DNA of 27,046 nucleotides, from contig NZ_JABBDR010000213.1 of the NCBI RefSeq assembly GCF_018854495.1, forward strand, positions 1 through 27,046, in the 5' to 3' direction. The notes beneath the pieces were generated by a model. That model was given only the letters and a program-made list of their open reading frames with translations. It ran no database searches and was not told the origin of the DNA. Source of the stretch: Acidithiobacillus ferruginosus (GTDB taxonomy: Bacteria > Pseudomonadota > Gammaproteobacteria > Acidithiobacillales > Acidithiobacillaceae). Of the stretch, positions 1 through 8,321 are shown in pieces. The translations under genes were made by a program, and so were the position numbers. Position 1 is the stretch's first letter. Every line of letters begins with the position of its first letter.

Positions 1-981
1 CGCACTGCGGAGGGCCGCGACGGACACCGCCGTAAGGTCAAAGCCCACCCCACCGGGCAAGACCCGGTCCATAAGGTAGCGATGCCCGATATAGCGCTGA
101 TTCTCCCGCAGCAGATCCTCCTTGAGCGCCTGAAACTGGGTCAGAGCGAAGGCCAGTCCGGCGTCGTTGCCGAGGGCGCCGATGTCACCGAGGTGATTGG
201 CCAGGCGCTCCCGTTCCAGGCAGAGGGCGCGCAACCATTGGGCGCGCTCCGGGACCTGCATCGCGGCGATCTGCTCCACCGCCTGGGCATAACTCCACGC
301 ATACGCCACCGTGCTATCGCCGCTGATCCGTCCGGCCAGACGTGCGCCTGCGTCCACATCCAGGCCCTGGAGCAGGCGTTCCACCCCTTTGTGTGTATAG
401 CCGAAGCGTTCCTCCAGGTGCAGAATCTCTTCTCCCAGGACCTGGAAGCGGAAGTGCCCCGGCTCGATGATGCCGGCATGTATGGGGCCCACCGGAATCT
501 CATGGGCATCCGGGCTGGCTGCAGACACGAAGGCATAGTCTCCGTCGCCGGTCGTAGCCAGGTTTTCAACGCAAAAATCCGTGCGTAGGGGAAACTGATC
601 CGCAGGCCATGCGGCATGCCGCAGCCAGGGACGGGTGTCGCCGTTCCCCGCGCGAATGCCCAGCAGGTCGTATAGGGCGCGTTCCATGCGCAGCGCGCCC
701 GGAAAAATGGCGGCCAGGCTCGGGCAGGACGCCGCAGCCGGGTCTACGATCATCTCCGTATGCACGATGCCCGTCTCCGCCAAAAAGGCCGCATGGACGA
801 GATAACCAGGTTCTTCCGTACGGCGGTCCTCGCCCCAGAGGGCCAGCAGGCGACCCCCCTGCGCATGGATGTTTTCGGCGGCAAGGAGCCAATACTCTTT
901 GCAGAGGCGACCGGACCATACCGGCAAGGTCGTGCCCCATTGCCGGAAATCGGTCAGTACGCGCAGTGCGGGGTTGGGCAT
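1..981 (-). CDS. HyfG/HycE-like large subunit lacking N-terminal NiFe cysteines (partial, 3' end outside window)
   Basis: The frame is open from the ATG at 981 to base 1 (327 residues) with no stop; the C-terminus lies off the left edge. Residues about 1-140 resemble the NuoC/30-kDa domain (ERALYDLLGI followed by RPWL and FPLRTDF). From about residue 150 the protein resembles the NuoD/HycE large subunit (EIPVGPIHAGIIEPGHFRF, then YTHKGVERLL). In true group 4 hydrogenases the next motif is R-[IV]-C-G-x-C. Here it reads R218-I-S220-G-D-S223, so both Ni ligands are serine. The second, C-terminal cysteine pair cannot be seen. The start lies 10 nt after the HyfF-like stop, so it belongs to the same operon. 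Family knowledge: Ehr complexes keep the quinone/ion-pump architecture but have lost NiFe ligands. I infer a non-hydrogenase peripheral subunit. Confidence 0.85.
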   Translation of the reverse strand, partial: MPNPALRVLTDFRQWGTTLPVWSGRLCKEYWLLAAENIHAQGGRLLALWGEDRRTEEPGYLVHAAFLAETGIVHTEMIVDPAAASCPSLAAIFPGALRMERALYDLLGIRAGNGDTRPWLRHAAWPADQFPLRTDFCVENLATTGDGDYAFVSAASPDAHEIPVGPIHAGIIEPGHFRFQVLGEEILHLEERFGYTHKGVERLLQGLDVDAGARLAGRISGDSTVAYAWSYAQAVEQIAAMQVPERAQWLRALCLERERLANHLGDIGALGNDAGLAFALTQFQALKEDLLRENQRYIGHRYLMDRVLPGGVGFDLTAVSVAALRSA

Positions 982-991
982 GATGGCGTCC

Positions 992-2449
992 CTATCCGTG
1001 GAGAAGCTGGGCGGCGTGCTGCATCCACTGGACCAGCGTCAAGGGGATGAACACCCCGAGCATGGCGACGAGGGTCAATTGGACGAAGACCGGAATGATG
1101 CCGACGACGGACTGGCGCGCAACGCCTTCCTGATGCGCCCCGAAGACCATACCCTGCATGCGCGGGAAAATCCCGGCGAAAGCTACACCCAACCCCAGCA
1201 GGAGTAGGGGCGTGAGCCAGGGCTGGGCCTGCAGGGTGCTGGTGATGATCAGAAATTCGCTCAAGAAGAGCCCGCTGGGGGGCATTCCCAGGATGAACAG
1301 CACCGCCAGCATAAACGCCCAGCCCAGCAAGGGGCTGAATTCCAGCATACCGCGGATGCGCTGGATTTCACGGCTGCCGACGTCCTGTACCGCTTGCCCG
1401 ACCGAAAAAAATACCGAGGACTTGGTCAGGCTGTGGCTGACCATGTGCAGCAAGCCCGCAAAGCTCGCTAGTGGCCCGCCGATCCCGAAGGCGAAGGTGG
1501 CCAGCCCCATATGCTCGATGGAGGAATAGGCGAAAAGCCGCTTTACATCCCGTTGCCGCAGCATGGAAAAGCCTGCCACCAGCAGGGAGAGCAAACCGAA
1601 ACCCATCAGCAGGTGGCTGGCGAAGTCCCGACCCAGAGCGCCATCCACCAGTACCTTGGCGCGCAGGATGGCGTAGAGGGCGACATTGAGCAACAGGCCG
1701 GAGAGCACCGCCGAAACCGAACTGGGGCCGCTGGCGTGAGCATCCGGCAGCCAGTTGTTGAGGGGGGTCAGGCCGATTTTGGTGCCGTAGCCCACCAGCA
1801 TGAAGATGAAAGCGATGGCCATGACCTGCGGCTCCAACTGATGGCGCACGGCCGCCAGATGCGTCCACAACAATGCGTCTGCACCGTGCCCCATGATTTT
1901 CTGGGCGGCGAAATACAGCAGGATCGTACCGAATAGCGCCATCGCCAGACCGACGCCGCAGAGGATGAAATACTTCCAGGCCGCCTCCAGGCCCTCCGCG
2001 GTGCGGAAGAGGCTCACCAGCAGTACCGTGGACAGGGTGGCGCCTTCCATGGCCACCCAGAGGATGCCCATATTGTTGGTCAGCAGGGCCAGCAGCATGG
2101 TGGCGAGAAAGGTCTGGAACATGGCGTGATAAAGGCGGACACGCCGACGAGAGAGCGACCAGTGCACCGTTTCGTGCAGCATATAGTTGCGGGAGAACCA
2201 CGCCGTACTGAGCCCTACCACGCCATCCACCAGTACCAGCACGATACTGAGATCATCCACCAAGAATTGCCCGCCGCCCGCGGTAAATGCGCCGTCTTGC
2301 AGCACCTGTATGGCCAGGGCCAGGATGGCCAGCAGCGTCAGCGTATTGAAGCCGATGAACATCGCCGCCCCCCGGCGTCCGTCGCCCCAGAGGGCTAGCA
2401 GGGGGATGCCCATCGCCGCACAAGCCAGAACCAGCAGAATCAGCATCAT
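992..2449 (-). CDS. hyfF: HyfF-like proton-translocating membrane subunit (NuoL/M/N antiporter family)
   Basis: This 485-residue, highly hydrophobic protein has the antiporter-like core of complex I and formate hydrogenlyase. The conserved TM5 glutamate is in VAMEGATL (E135). The TM7 lysine is in GYGTKIGLTPLNNWLPDAH (K224), followed by RDVKRLFAYSSIEHMG and SHSLTKSSVFF. These charged residues form the proton path in the family, so ion pumping is expected. The length is somewhat below E. coli HyfF. The first ATG (2449) overlaps the hyfE stop as ATGA. A GGGAGG lies only 1 nt from that ATG and 4 nt from the next one (2446), so the second ATG may be the true start. It is an inner-membrane protein in the same operon as hyfE and the HyfG-like gene. 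Confidence 0.88.
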   Translation of the reverse strand: MMLILLVLACAAMGIPLLALWGDGRRGAAMFIGFNTLTLLAILALAIQVLQDGAFTAGGGQFLVDDLSIVLVLVDGVVGLSTAWFSRNYMLHETVHWSLSRRRVRLYHAMFQTFLATMLLALLTNNMGILWVAMEGATLSTVLLVSLFRTAEGLEAAWKYFILCGVGLAMALFGTILLYFAAQKIMGHGADALLWTHLAAVRHQLEPQVMAIAFIFMLVGYGTKIGLTPLNNWLPDAHASGPSSVSAVLSGLLLNVALYAILRAKVLVDGALGRDFASHLLMGFGLLSLLVAGFSMLRQRDVKRLFAYSSIEHMGLATFAFGIGGPLASFAGLLHMVSHSLTKSSVFFSVGQAVQDVGSREIQRIRGMLEFSPLLGWAFMLAVLFILGMPPSGLFLSEFLIITSTLQAQPWLTPLLLLGLGVAFAGIFPRMQGMVFGAHQEGVARQSVVGIIPVFVQLTLVAMLGVFIPLTLVQWMQHAAQLLHG

Positions 2450-3123
2450 TCCTCCCGGATATGTTCCAGATTCTGGAGATCCATGCTGTCGAAGGTCTCC
2501 CGTATCTGAAAAAAGAACACGCCGAGAATGACGAAACCGATCAGGGCATCCAGGGCCACCCCCAGTTCCACGATCATCGGCATACCCAGGGTGGCGCTGG
2601 TGGCGGCGAAGAAGAGGCCGTTATCGATGGCCAGAAAACCCACCACCTGAGAAATGGCCTTGCGCCGCGTGATCATCATCAGGAAAGCGAGCAGTACGGC
2701 GGCGAGGGCAATGCCGACCATGCCGCGGGTCACGGGGCCGGTCAGGGCGGTGATGGGGGCGGCAAGGGAGAATGCGAAGATGACCAGCGCGATGCCGGCG
2801 AGCAGGGTCAGGGGGATGTTGAGCACAGCCTCCACATCGCCATGCACTTGCAGGCGTCGTAACAGACGATGCAGTACCGTTGGGATCAGAATGGCCTTCA
2901 GCCCCAGGGTCAGGGCTGCGGAAAACCACAATTCCGTCTGCCCGGTCAGCAGCGCCACCAGCGCCGTGCCGGCCGCGAGGACTACTCCCTGCCAAGCGAG
3001 GAGATGGATCAGCGTGAGGAGACGCCGTTGCGCCAGCATGGCGAAAGCGAGCAGCAGGAGGAGGGCGGCGAGGAGCCTCAGCAGGGGGATGCCCCAGGCG
3101 AGTCCCTGTGCGGTGATGGTCAT
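2446..3123 (-). CDS. hyfE: HyfE-like membrane subunit
   Basis: A 225-residue membrane protein with about seven hydrophobic segments. The C-terminal half carries the HyfE hallmark AISQVVGFLAIDNGLFF followed by GMPMIVELGVALDALIG, the NuoK-like part of the subunit with a buried glutamate. HyfE sits between the HyfC anchor and the antiporter modules. The start is 1 nt past the hyfC stop, and the end overlaps the start of the HyfF-like gene by 4 nt. The length is close to E. coli HyfE. The family assignment is firm; the role in this complex is inferred from operon context. Confidence 0.87.
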   Translation of the reverse strand: MTITAQGLAWGIPLLRLLAALLLLLAFAMLAQRRLLTLIHLLAWQGVVLAAGTALVALLTGQTELWFSAALTLGLKAILIPTVLHRLLRRLQVHGDVEAVLNIPLTLLAGIALVIFAFSLAAPITALTGPVTRGMVGIALAAVLLAFLMMITRRKAISQVVGFLAIDNGLFFAATSATLGMPMIVELGVALDALIGFVILGVFFFQIRETFDSMDLQNLEHIREE

Positions 3124-3124
3124 G

Positions 3125-4066
3125 TCATGCCCCCAGCATAAAAAAGGTCAGAAGCCCGATGACCCCGAGCAGAAAGGCGGTGGCCATGAACTCCGGGGCG
3201 CGGAAAAGTCGGAGCTTGGCGAGCAGGGTTTCGATCAGTGCCAGGATCACGGCGGCGCCAGCGAATTTCAGCAGCAGGACTGGCAGGGTCACGGGCAGTG
3301 ACGCGACTTCTGCGGTAGGCACGATACCCCAGGGCAGGAACAACGCAATACCGATGGCCACATAGAGCGTCAGCTTGATCTGCGCCCCCCACTCCATGAG
3401 TGCGAGGTGTCGTCCCGAGTACTCCAGGAGCATGGCTTCGTGAATCATGGTCAGTTCCAGGTGGGTAGCGGGATTGTCCACGGGAATTCGCGCGTTTTCC
3501 GCCAGCAGCACGATGAAAAAGGCGGCGGCCGCGAAAACCATGCTGGGGTGCAGGGCGAAGCGGAGTTGCTCCAAATGGGCCACGATCACGCTCAGCGAAG
3601 TGGACCGGGAGAGCAGGGACGCCGTAAAGAGTGTGGCCAGCAGGGCGGGCTCCGCGAGTCCGGCGATCAGCATTTCGCGATGGGCGCCCAGGGTGGCGAA
3701 GGGTGTCCCCGTGTCCATGGCCGCCAGCACCTGAAAAACCCGTGCCAGGGCGAACAAACCCACCAGGGCGATGACGTCGGCGGCCGGTGCCAGAGGCAGG
3801 CCGGTGGCAAGGATGGGGACGATCGCCGCCGCCAGACAGAACGCGCCGAAAATCCCGTAAGGGGCAAAGCGGAAGAGCCAGGACGTGCCCTCCGCCTGTA
3901 GAGATTCTTTATGGAACAGGCGATACAGATCACGGTAGTTCTGCCAGCAGCCTGCCGGTCGCCGGTTTTGCAGGATCGCCCGCAAGGCCCGCAGCAACCC
4001 CGCAAAGAGTGGCGCCAGAAATGCCACCAGCAGTACCTGTGCCAGTTCTAGCAGTATGCCGGTCAT
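3125..4066 (-). CDS. hyfC: HyfC-like membrane anchor subunit (NuoH/HycD family)
   Basis: A 313-residue membrane protein of the NuoH/HycD family, which couples the peripheral arm to the membrane arm. The diagnostic stretch ENARIPVDNPATHLELTMIH, continuing into EAMLLEYSG, is present, with conserved acidic residues of the loop facing the quinone or electron-transfer site. I chose the ATG at 4066 because it overlaps the hyfB stop as ATGA and gives the natural hydrophobic N-terminus MTGILLELAQVLLVAF. The frame extends upstream to 4165, but that part only mirrors hyfB. It is co-transcribed with hyfB and hyfE. Confidence 0.88.
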   Translation of the reverse strand: MTGILLELAQVLLVAFLAPLFAGLLRALRAILQNRRPAGCWQNYRDLYRLFHKESLQAEGTSWLFRFAPYGIFGAFCLAAAIVPILATGLPLAPAADVIALVGLFALARVFQVLAAMDTGTPFATLGAHREMLIAGLAEPALLATLFTASLLSRSTSLSVIVAHLEQLRFALHPSMVFAAAAFFIVLLAENARIPVDNPATHLELTMIHEAMLLEYSGRHLALMEWGAQIKLTLYVAIGIALFLPWGIVPTAEVASLPVTLPVLLLKFAGAAVILALIETLLAKLRLFRAPEFMATAFLLGVIGLLTFFMLGA

Positions 4067-6045
4067 CGCCAGACCGCCAGCAGGATCAGCAGGGTCAGGA
4101 AGCTGTAGAGCAGATACAGGGTGATGCGGCCCTGCTGCAGGCGCAGCACCTGAGCCGAGAGCCATAAGGCAAGAAGGCTCAGGGGTTGGTAGAAGCCACG
4201 GTACAGGGGTTCTCCGATCCGCATGCGCCAGCGGCCGGCGCCGTCTACCTCCCGTTCCGCCTGGTACAGCGGGGCGAAGATGCGCAGCAGGGGTTGCGCA
4301 AACCCCAGTGAACTATCCTGCATGGCCGGCGTCCGGACGGGAAAACCGCAGGCCCAGGCCGGCACCCGCCGCAGGGGCCGGCCAAAAAAGCTCCAGATCA
4401 GGAGAAAACTCAGCCCCAGGGCGGTGGCCATGCCGAGGAAGAAAATGGCCGGACTGTAACTGGCGCGTTGCGCGGAGACCGGGGTCAGCCACAGCCCCTG
4501 CTGGACGGCGAAGCCTTGGCCGAGCATCTCCTGCAGTACGGGATGCAGCAGATTCAACAGGACACCCGGAAAGAGTCCGAGGAAAATACAGGCGACACTC
4601 AGCAGGGCCATGGCCGAGCGTTCCCAGCGTCCGGCCTCATGGGCATGCCGTGCGCCGCGCGCCTGGCCGAGAAAGGCGATACCGTAAAACTTGACCATGG
4701 CATAGGCCGCCAGCGCTACCGCCAGCACGACGCCGGAGGCCGCCAGGGGCAATACCGCGCTGAGGGTGCTTTGGGGCAAGGCGGGCGACAGCAGGAACGC
4801 CTGCAGGAGCAGCCATTCAGAGACGAAGCCGTTGAGGGGGGGTAGCCCGGCGATGGCGAGGGTGCCGAGGAGCATGAAGAATGCGGTTTGAGGCATCTGC
4901 CGGATCAGGCCGCCCAGTCGATCCATGGACACGCTGCCCGCTCCGTGCAGTACGCTGCCGCTGCCGAGAAAAAGCAGACCCTTGAAGAAGGCGTGGTTCA
5001 GGGCGTGATACAGAGCGGCGGCCAGAGCCAAGGCCGCCAGGGCACCGAGTCCATGGGCGCGGAAGATCAGGGCGAGGCCGAAGGCCACCATGATCAGCCC
5101 CATGTTTTCTATGGAGGAATAGGCCAGCAGGCGTTTCATGTCCGTCTGGACGGCGGCGAAAAGCACACCGAAGAGGGCCGTCGCCAGGCCCACCCCCAGT
5201 ACAAAGGGACCCCACCACGTGGCCAGCTTGCCGAGAAAGAGAAAGTCCACCCGCAACATGCCATAGAAGGCCATCTGCAGCATTGCCCCGCTCATCAGCG
5301 CGGAGACCGGGGCGGGGGCGGCAGGATGGGCATCCGGCAGCCAGATGTGGAGGGGAAGCAAGCCCGCCTTGGCACTGAATCCAAAAAAGGTCAGGAGAAA
5401 GGCGGCCGATGCCCAGAACGGATCGAGGGGGGCGTGCAGCATGGCGCTGAACGGCCCTCCCTGGGCTATGGCCGCTCCGGCGAGGAGGACGAAGCCCAGC
5501 AAAATGGCCAGCGCCCCAAGGTGGGCGATGAGCAGATAGAGGAAACCGGCATGACGGCTGCCCGCCTCTTCATGCTCCGTCACCACCAGGAAATACGAGG
5601 CCAGCGCCATGATTTCCCAGGCGACCAGGAAAGTGAAGGCATTGGCCGCTAGCAGAACCAGTCCCATCCCCAGCAGAAAGGTGTGGTATTGGAGCATGAG
5701 CCGACGCAGTGCCGGTCTCGACAGGGCGCGGAAATAGCCGGTGGCAAACAGCGTTACCGCGAAGGCTAGCAACCCCAGCAGAATCAGGAAAAATCCCGAG
5801 AGGGGATCGATCTGGAAAGACCAGGGCAAGGCGGGCAGGGGTCCGCGCAGTTGCAGTTGGTCTGGAGGGGCCGTCAGCGCGCTGAACCCGGAAACGGCCA
5901 GCAGCAGGGCAACCACGCTGCTGAGGGGGAAGATCAACCGGCAGGCGGCGGTTGGCCAGCCGCCCAGCAGAAAGCCCAGTAGCCCCAGACCCAGCCAGAG
6001 CAGTAATGCCCCAGTGGCGAGATCCAGAGGCAGGCAGGAGATCAC
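4063..6045 (-). CDS. hyfB: HyfB-like proton-translocating membrane subunit (NuoL/M family, long form)
   Basis: A 660-residue polytopic protein of the NuoL/HyfB type. The ion-path residues are visible: TM5 glutamate in FLVAWEIMALASYF (E144), TM7 lysine in GFSAKAGLLPLHIWLPDAH (K226), then DMKRLLAYSSIENMG and ALNHAFFKGLLFLGSG. The extra C-terminal region (from about residue 560) fits the long HyfB/HycC form. The start codon is GTG at 6045 and overlaps the stop of the upstream XRE-cupin regulator (GTGA), implying translational coupling. No HyfA-type ferredoxin gene lies between the regulator and this gene. HyfD is also absent, so the visible operon has two antiporter modules (HyfB, HyfF). Confidence 0.9.
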   Translation of the reverse strand: MISCLPLDLATGALLLWLGLGLLGFLLGGWPTAACRLIFPLSSVVALLLAVSGFSALTAPPDQLQLRGPLPALPWSFQIDPLSGFFLILLGLLAFAVTLFATGYFRALSRPALRRLMLQYHTFLLGMGLVLLAANAFTFLVAWEIMALASYFLVVTEHEEAGSRHAGFLYLLIAHLGALAILLGFVLLAGAAIAQGGPFSAMLHAPLDPFWASAAFLLTFFGFSAKAGLLPLHIWLPDAHPAAPAPVSALMSGAMLQMAFYGMLRVDFLFLGKLATWWGPFVLGVGLATALFGVLFAAVQTDMKRLLAYSSIENMGLIMVAFGLALIFRAHGLGALAALALAAALYHALNHAFFKGLLFLGSGSVLHGAGSVSMDRLGGLIRQMPQTAFFMLLGTLAIAGLPPLNGFVSEWLLLQAFLLSPALPQSTLSAVLPLAASGVVLAVALAAYAMVKFYGIAFLGQARGARHAHEAGRWERSAMALLSVACIFLGLFPGVLLNLLHPVLQEMLGQGFAVQQGLWLTPVSAQRASYSPAIFFLGMATALGLSFLLIWSFFGRPLRRVPAWACGFPVRTPAMQDSSLGFAQPLLRIFAPLYQAEREVDGAGRWRMRIGEPLYRGFYQPLSLLALWLSAQVLRLQQGRITLYLLYSFLTLLILLAVWR

Positions 6046-6587
6046 TGAGCTACCACCACCAACAGGGTCGTTGCGGAGTGGCCACGGTTGTGCCAGTTGT
6101 GGGGCAGACGCGGATCATAGTAAATGGCGTCGCCTTCCCCCAGTTCCGTAGTCACCCCGGATTGCTCAAAAGCGGCTGTCCCGCGGATGACGATGGTGAA
6201 TTCTTCTCCTTCGGCGCTGGTATAGGGGTGCTCACCACACTCTCCGCCCGGTTCAAGTACCATCAGCAGCGGTTGCATTTTCTTTTGTGGCAGGCCGCGG
6301 GCCAGCGGTTCCAGTGAAGCGTGGGAACCGGCACTGTAAAACTTGCGTCGGCCACCGCTACGCATGATCCATGGCAAACCCGCCGTTTCACCGTCATCGA
6401 AAATCGCGGCGATGGGAATCTGCAGCGCCGCGCAGATTTTTTCCAGTGTGGCGATGGAGGGGGAGTTCTGCCCGGCCTCGATCTGCGAAAGGGCACTGGG
6501 TGAAATTTCGGCACGCGCCGCCAGTCCGCGCACGGACCATCCCTTATCTTCGCGAAGTTGCCGAATTTTTTTGCAGACCTGTTCCAT
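6042..6587 (-). CDS. XRE-family regulator with C-terminal cupin domain
   Basis: The 181-residue protein starts with a helix-turn-helix of the XRE/Cro type (residues about 5-62: IRQLREDKGWSVRGLAARAE, then SALSQIEAGQNSPSIATLEKIC). It ends with a cupin_2 domain (about 105-178: MVLEPGGECGEHPYTSAEGE, later LGEGDAIYYDPRLPHNWHN). Such proteins are usually one-component transcription factors whose cupin senses a small molecule. It is the first gene of the Hyf-like operon, and its stop overlaps the hyfB GTG, so I infer that it autoregulates and controls that complex. No Shine-Dalgarno is visible before the ATG; a possible -10 lies only 8 nt upstream. The effector is unknown. Confidence 0.88.
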   Translation of the reverse strand: MEQVCKKIRQLREDKGWSVRGLAARAEISPSALSQIEAGQNSPSIATLEKICAALQIPIAAIFDDGETAGLPWIMRSGGRRKFYSAGSHASLEPLARGLPQKKMQPLLMVLEPGGECGEHPYTSAEGEEFTIVIRGTAAFEQSGVTTELGEGDAIYYDPRLPHNWHNRGHSATTLLVVVAQ

Positions 6588-6595
6588 GGGCGGAA

Positions 6596-6624
6596 AGTGT
6601 ACGTTAAAACACGCGCCATGTAAT
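6596..6624 (-). promoter_or_regulatory. Candidate promoter of the XRE-cupin/Hyf-like operon
   Basis: On the minus strand ATTACA (6624-6619) is followed after 17 bp by TACACT (6601-6596). The ATG of the regulator begins 8 nt after the -10 box, so the transcript may be leaderless. Each box matches the consensus in four of six positions. Only 57 bp separate the ychF stop from this gene, so read-through from ychF is an alternative. Confidence 0.35.
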
Positions 6625-6644
6625 CTATTTTGGACGGTATTCCC

Positions 6645-7736
6645 CTACACGTTGAACAAAAAGTTCAGCACATCCCCATCCTGCACCACGTATTCCTTTC
6701 CTTCCGCGCGCATCTTGCCCGCTTCCTTCGCCCCCTGCTCACCTTTGTACCGGATAAAATCGTCATAGGCGATGGTCTGGGCGCGGATGAAGCCGCGTTC
6801 GAAATCGCTGTGGATCACGCCCGCCGCCTGTGGCGCTGTGGCGCCCACCGGGATGGTCCAGGCGCGGACCTCCTTGACGCCGGCAGTGAAGTAAGTCTGC
6901 AGACCCAGTAAACGGTAAGCCGCACGGATGATGCGGTGGAGGCCGGGCTCCTCCAGCCCCAAGTCCTGCAAGAAAGCGCTTTGCTCCTCCGGTTCCAGTT
7001 CTGCCAGCTCTGATTCTATGGCGGCGCAGACAGGCACCACACTCGCATGCCGTTCGGTCGCCCAGGCTTCCAGGGGGGCACGCCAGGGGCCATCCTGCAA
7101 CTCGTCCTCAGCGACATTGGCAATAACCATGAGGGGTTTCATGGTCAGCAGACAGAGGCTGCGCAGATGCTCTTGCTCCTCACTGTTCAGGTTCAGGCTG
7201 GCGGCTGGCTTTCCTTCATTCAGATGGGGCAGGAGGCGGGCCATGGCGGCGACTTCGGCCACCGCATCCTTGTTGCCGCCCTTGGCCTGTCGCGCCACCC
7301 GTGCCTGGGCCTTCTCCACGGTGCCGAGATCGGCCAGAATCAGCTCCGTCAGCACCACCTCCAGATCCGCCACCGGGTCTACATGGCCACTCACATGGAC
7401 CACGTTGGGGTCCTCAAAGCAGCGGGTGACCAAGGCAATGGCGTCTGTCTCACGGATATGGGCGAGAAACTGGTTGCCCAGACCCTCACCCTGCGCCGCG
7501 CCGGCCACCAGTCCGGCGATATCCACGAACTCCATGGTGGCGTGTTGTACCTTCTGTGGTTTGACGATCTCTGACAGGGCCTCAAGACGGGGATCCGGCA
7601 CGGCAACCAGCCCGACATTGGGCTCGATCGTACAGAAGGGATAGTTTTCCGCCGCGATGCCCGCCCTGGTGATGGCGTTGAAAAGGGTGGATTTGCCGAC
7701 GTTGGGTAAGCCGACGATGCCGCAGGCCAAAGCCAT
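6645..7736 (-). CDS. ychF: Redox-regulated P-loop ATPase/GTPase YchF (OLA1 family)
   Basis: The 363-residue length matches the family. The G1/Walker A motif is G9-LPNVGKS16, the G3 motif is in [11 protein letters not shown], and the family-specific NxxE (in [10 protein letters not shown]) replaces NKxD, which is why YchF binds ATP as well as GTP. The TGS domain closes the protein ([18 protein letters not shown] to the C-terminal FLFNV). YchF is a cytoplasmic, ribosome-associated ATPase. The gene follows pth by 9 nt, a pairing seen in many proteobacteria, and ends the mrdA-rplY-pth-ychF run. I see no T-rich terminator hairpin behind it. Confidence 0.97.
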   Translation of the reverse strand: MALACGIVGLPNVGKSTLFNAITRAGIAAENYPFCTIEPNVGLVAVPDPRLEALSEIVKPQKVQHATMEFVDIAGLVAGAAQGEGLGNQFLAHIRETDAIALVTRCFEDPNVVHVSGHVDPVADLEVVLTELILADLGTVEKAQARVARQAKGGNKDAVAEVAAMARLLPHLNEGKPAASLNLNSEEQEHLRSLCLLTMKPLMVIANVAEDELQDGPWRAPLEAWATERHASVVPVCAAIESELAELEPEEQSAFLQDLGLEEPGLHRIIRAAYRLLGLQTYFTAGVKEVRAWTIPVGATAPQAAGVIHSDFERGFIRAQTIAYDDFIRYKGEQGAKEAGKMRAEGKEYVVQDGDVLNFLFNV

Positions 7737-7745
7737 AAGAAACTC

Positions 7746-8315
7746 CTAATCGCTGTGCAGGGTTTTTTGCGCCGCATCCGTGCGGCCGCAGAGAAAGTCG
7801 GGAAGTACGCCGAGGCTGCGTTCAATCGCCTCGTCAATCAGGGTCTTATCCGCTGGCGGCGGGGCACTCAGCACATAAGGGATGACCGCGTCCTTGTGCC
7901 CCGGATGGCCGATGCCGATACGCAGTCGCCAGTAATCCCGTGTGCCCAGGGCACGGTCGAGGTCGCGGAGGCCATTGTGGCCGCCATGACCTCCACCGCG
8001 TTTCAGCCGCGCCGTGCCCGGCAGCAGGTCCAGTTCGTCATGCATCACCAGAATCCGTTCTGCGGGTACTTTATAAAAGGCCGCCATGGCCTGCACCGGT
8101 CCGCCACTGCGGTTCATGAAATCCTGGGGCATACACAGCCCCAGTTCCAGTTCGGAAGCTCGCGCCGTAGCGGCCAGACAATGCCAGCGCTTCTCCATAC
8201 GCAAAGACGCCCCGACCCGATCCGCAAGGGTCTGGAGCGTCCAGAAGCCGGCATTGTGGCGGGTCCGGGCGTATTCCGCGCCGGGGTTACCCAGGCCCGC
8301 CAACAACCAGTCCAT
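7746..8315 (-). CDS. pth: Peptidyl-tRNA hydrolase
   Basis: This 189-residue enzyme cleaves peptidyl-tRNA released from stalled ribosomes. Active-site residues fall at the E. coli positions: N10 in GLGNPG, H20 in TRHNAG, N68 in FMNRSG, D93 in MHDELD and N114 in GGGHGGHNG. The start ATG lies 6 nt after the rplY stop. The rplY-pth-ychF order is classic and supports co-expression with the translation machinery. Confidence 0.97.
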   Translation of the reverse strand: MDWLLAGLGNPGAEYARTRHNAGFWTLQTLADRVGASLRMEKRWHCLAATARASELELGLCMPQDFMNRSGGPVQAMAAFYKVPAERILVMHDELDLLPGTARLKRGGGHGGHNGLRDLDRALGTRDYWRLRIGIGHPGHKDAVIPYVLSAPPPADKTLIDEAIERSLGVLPDFLCGRTDAAQKTLHSD

Positions 8316-8321
8316 AAGGCC

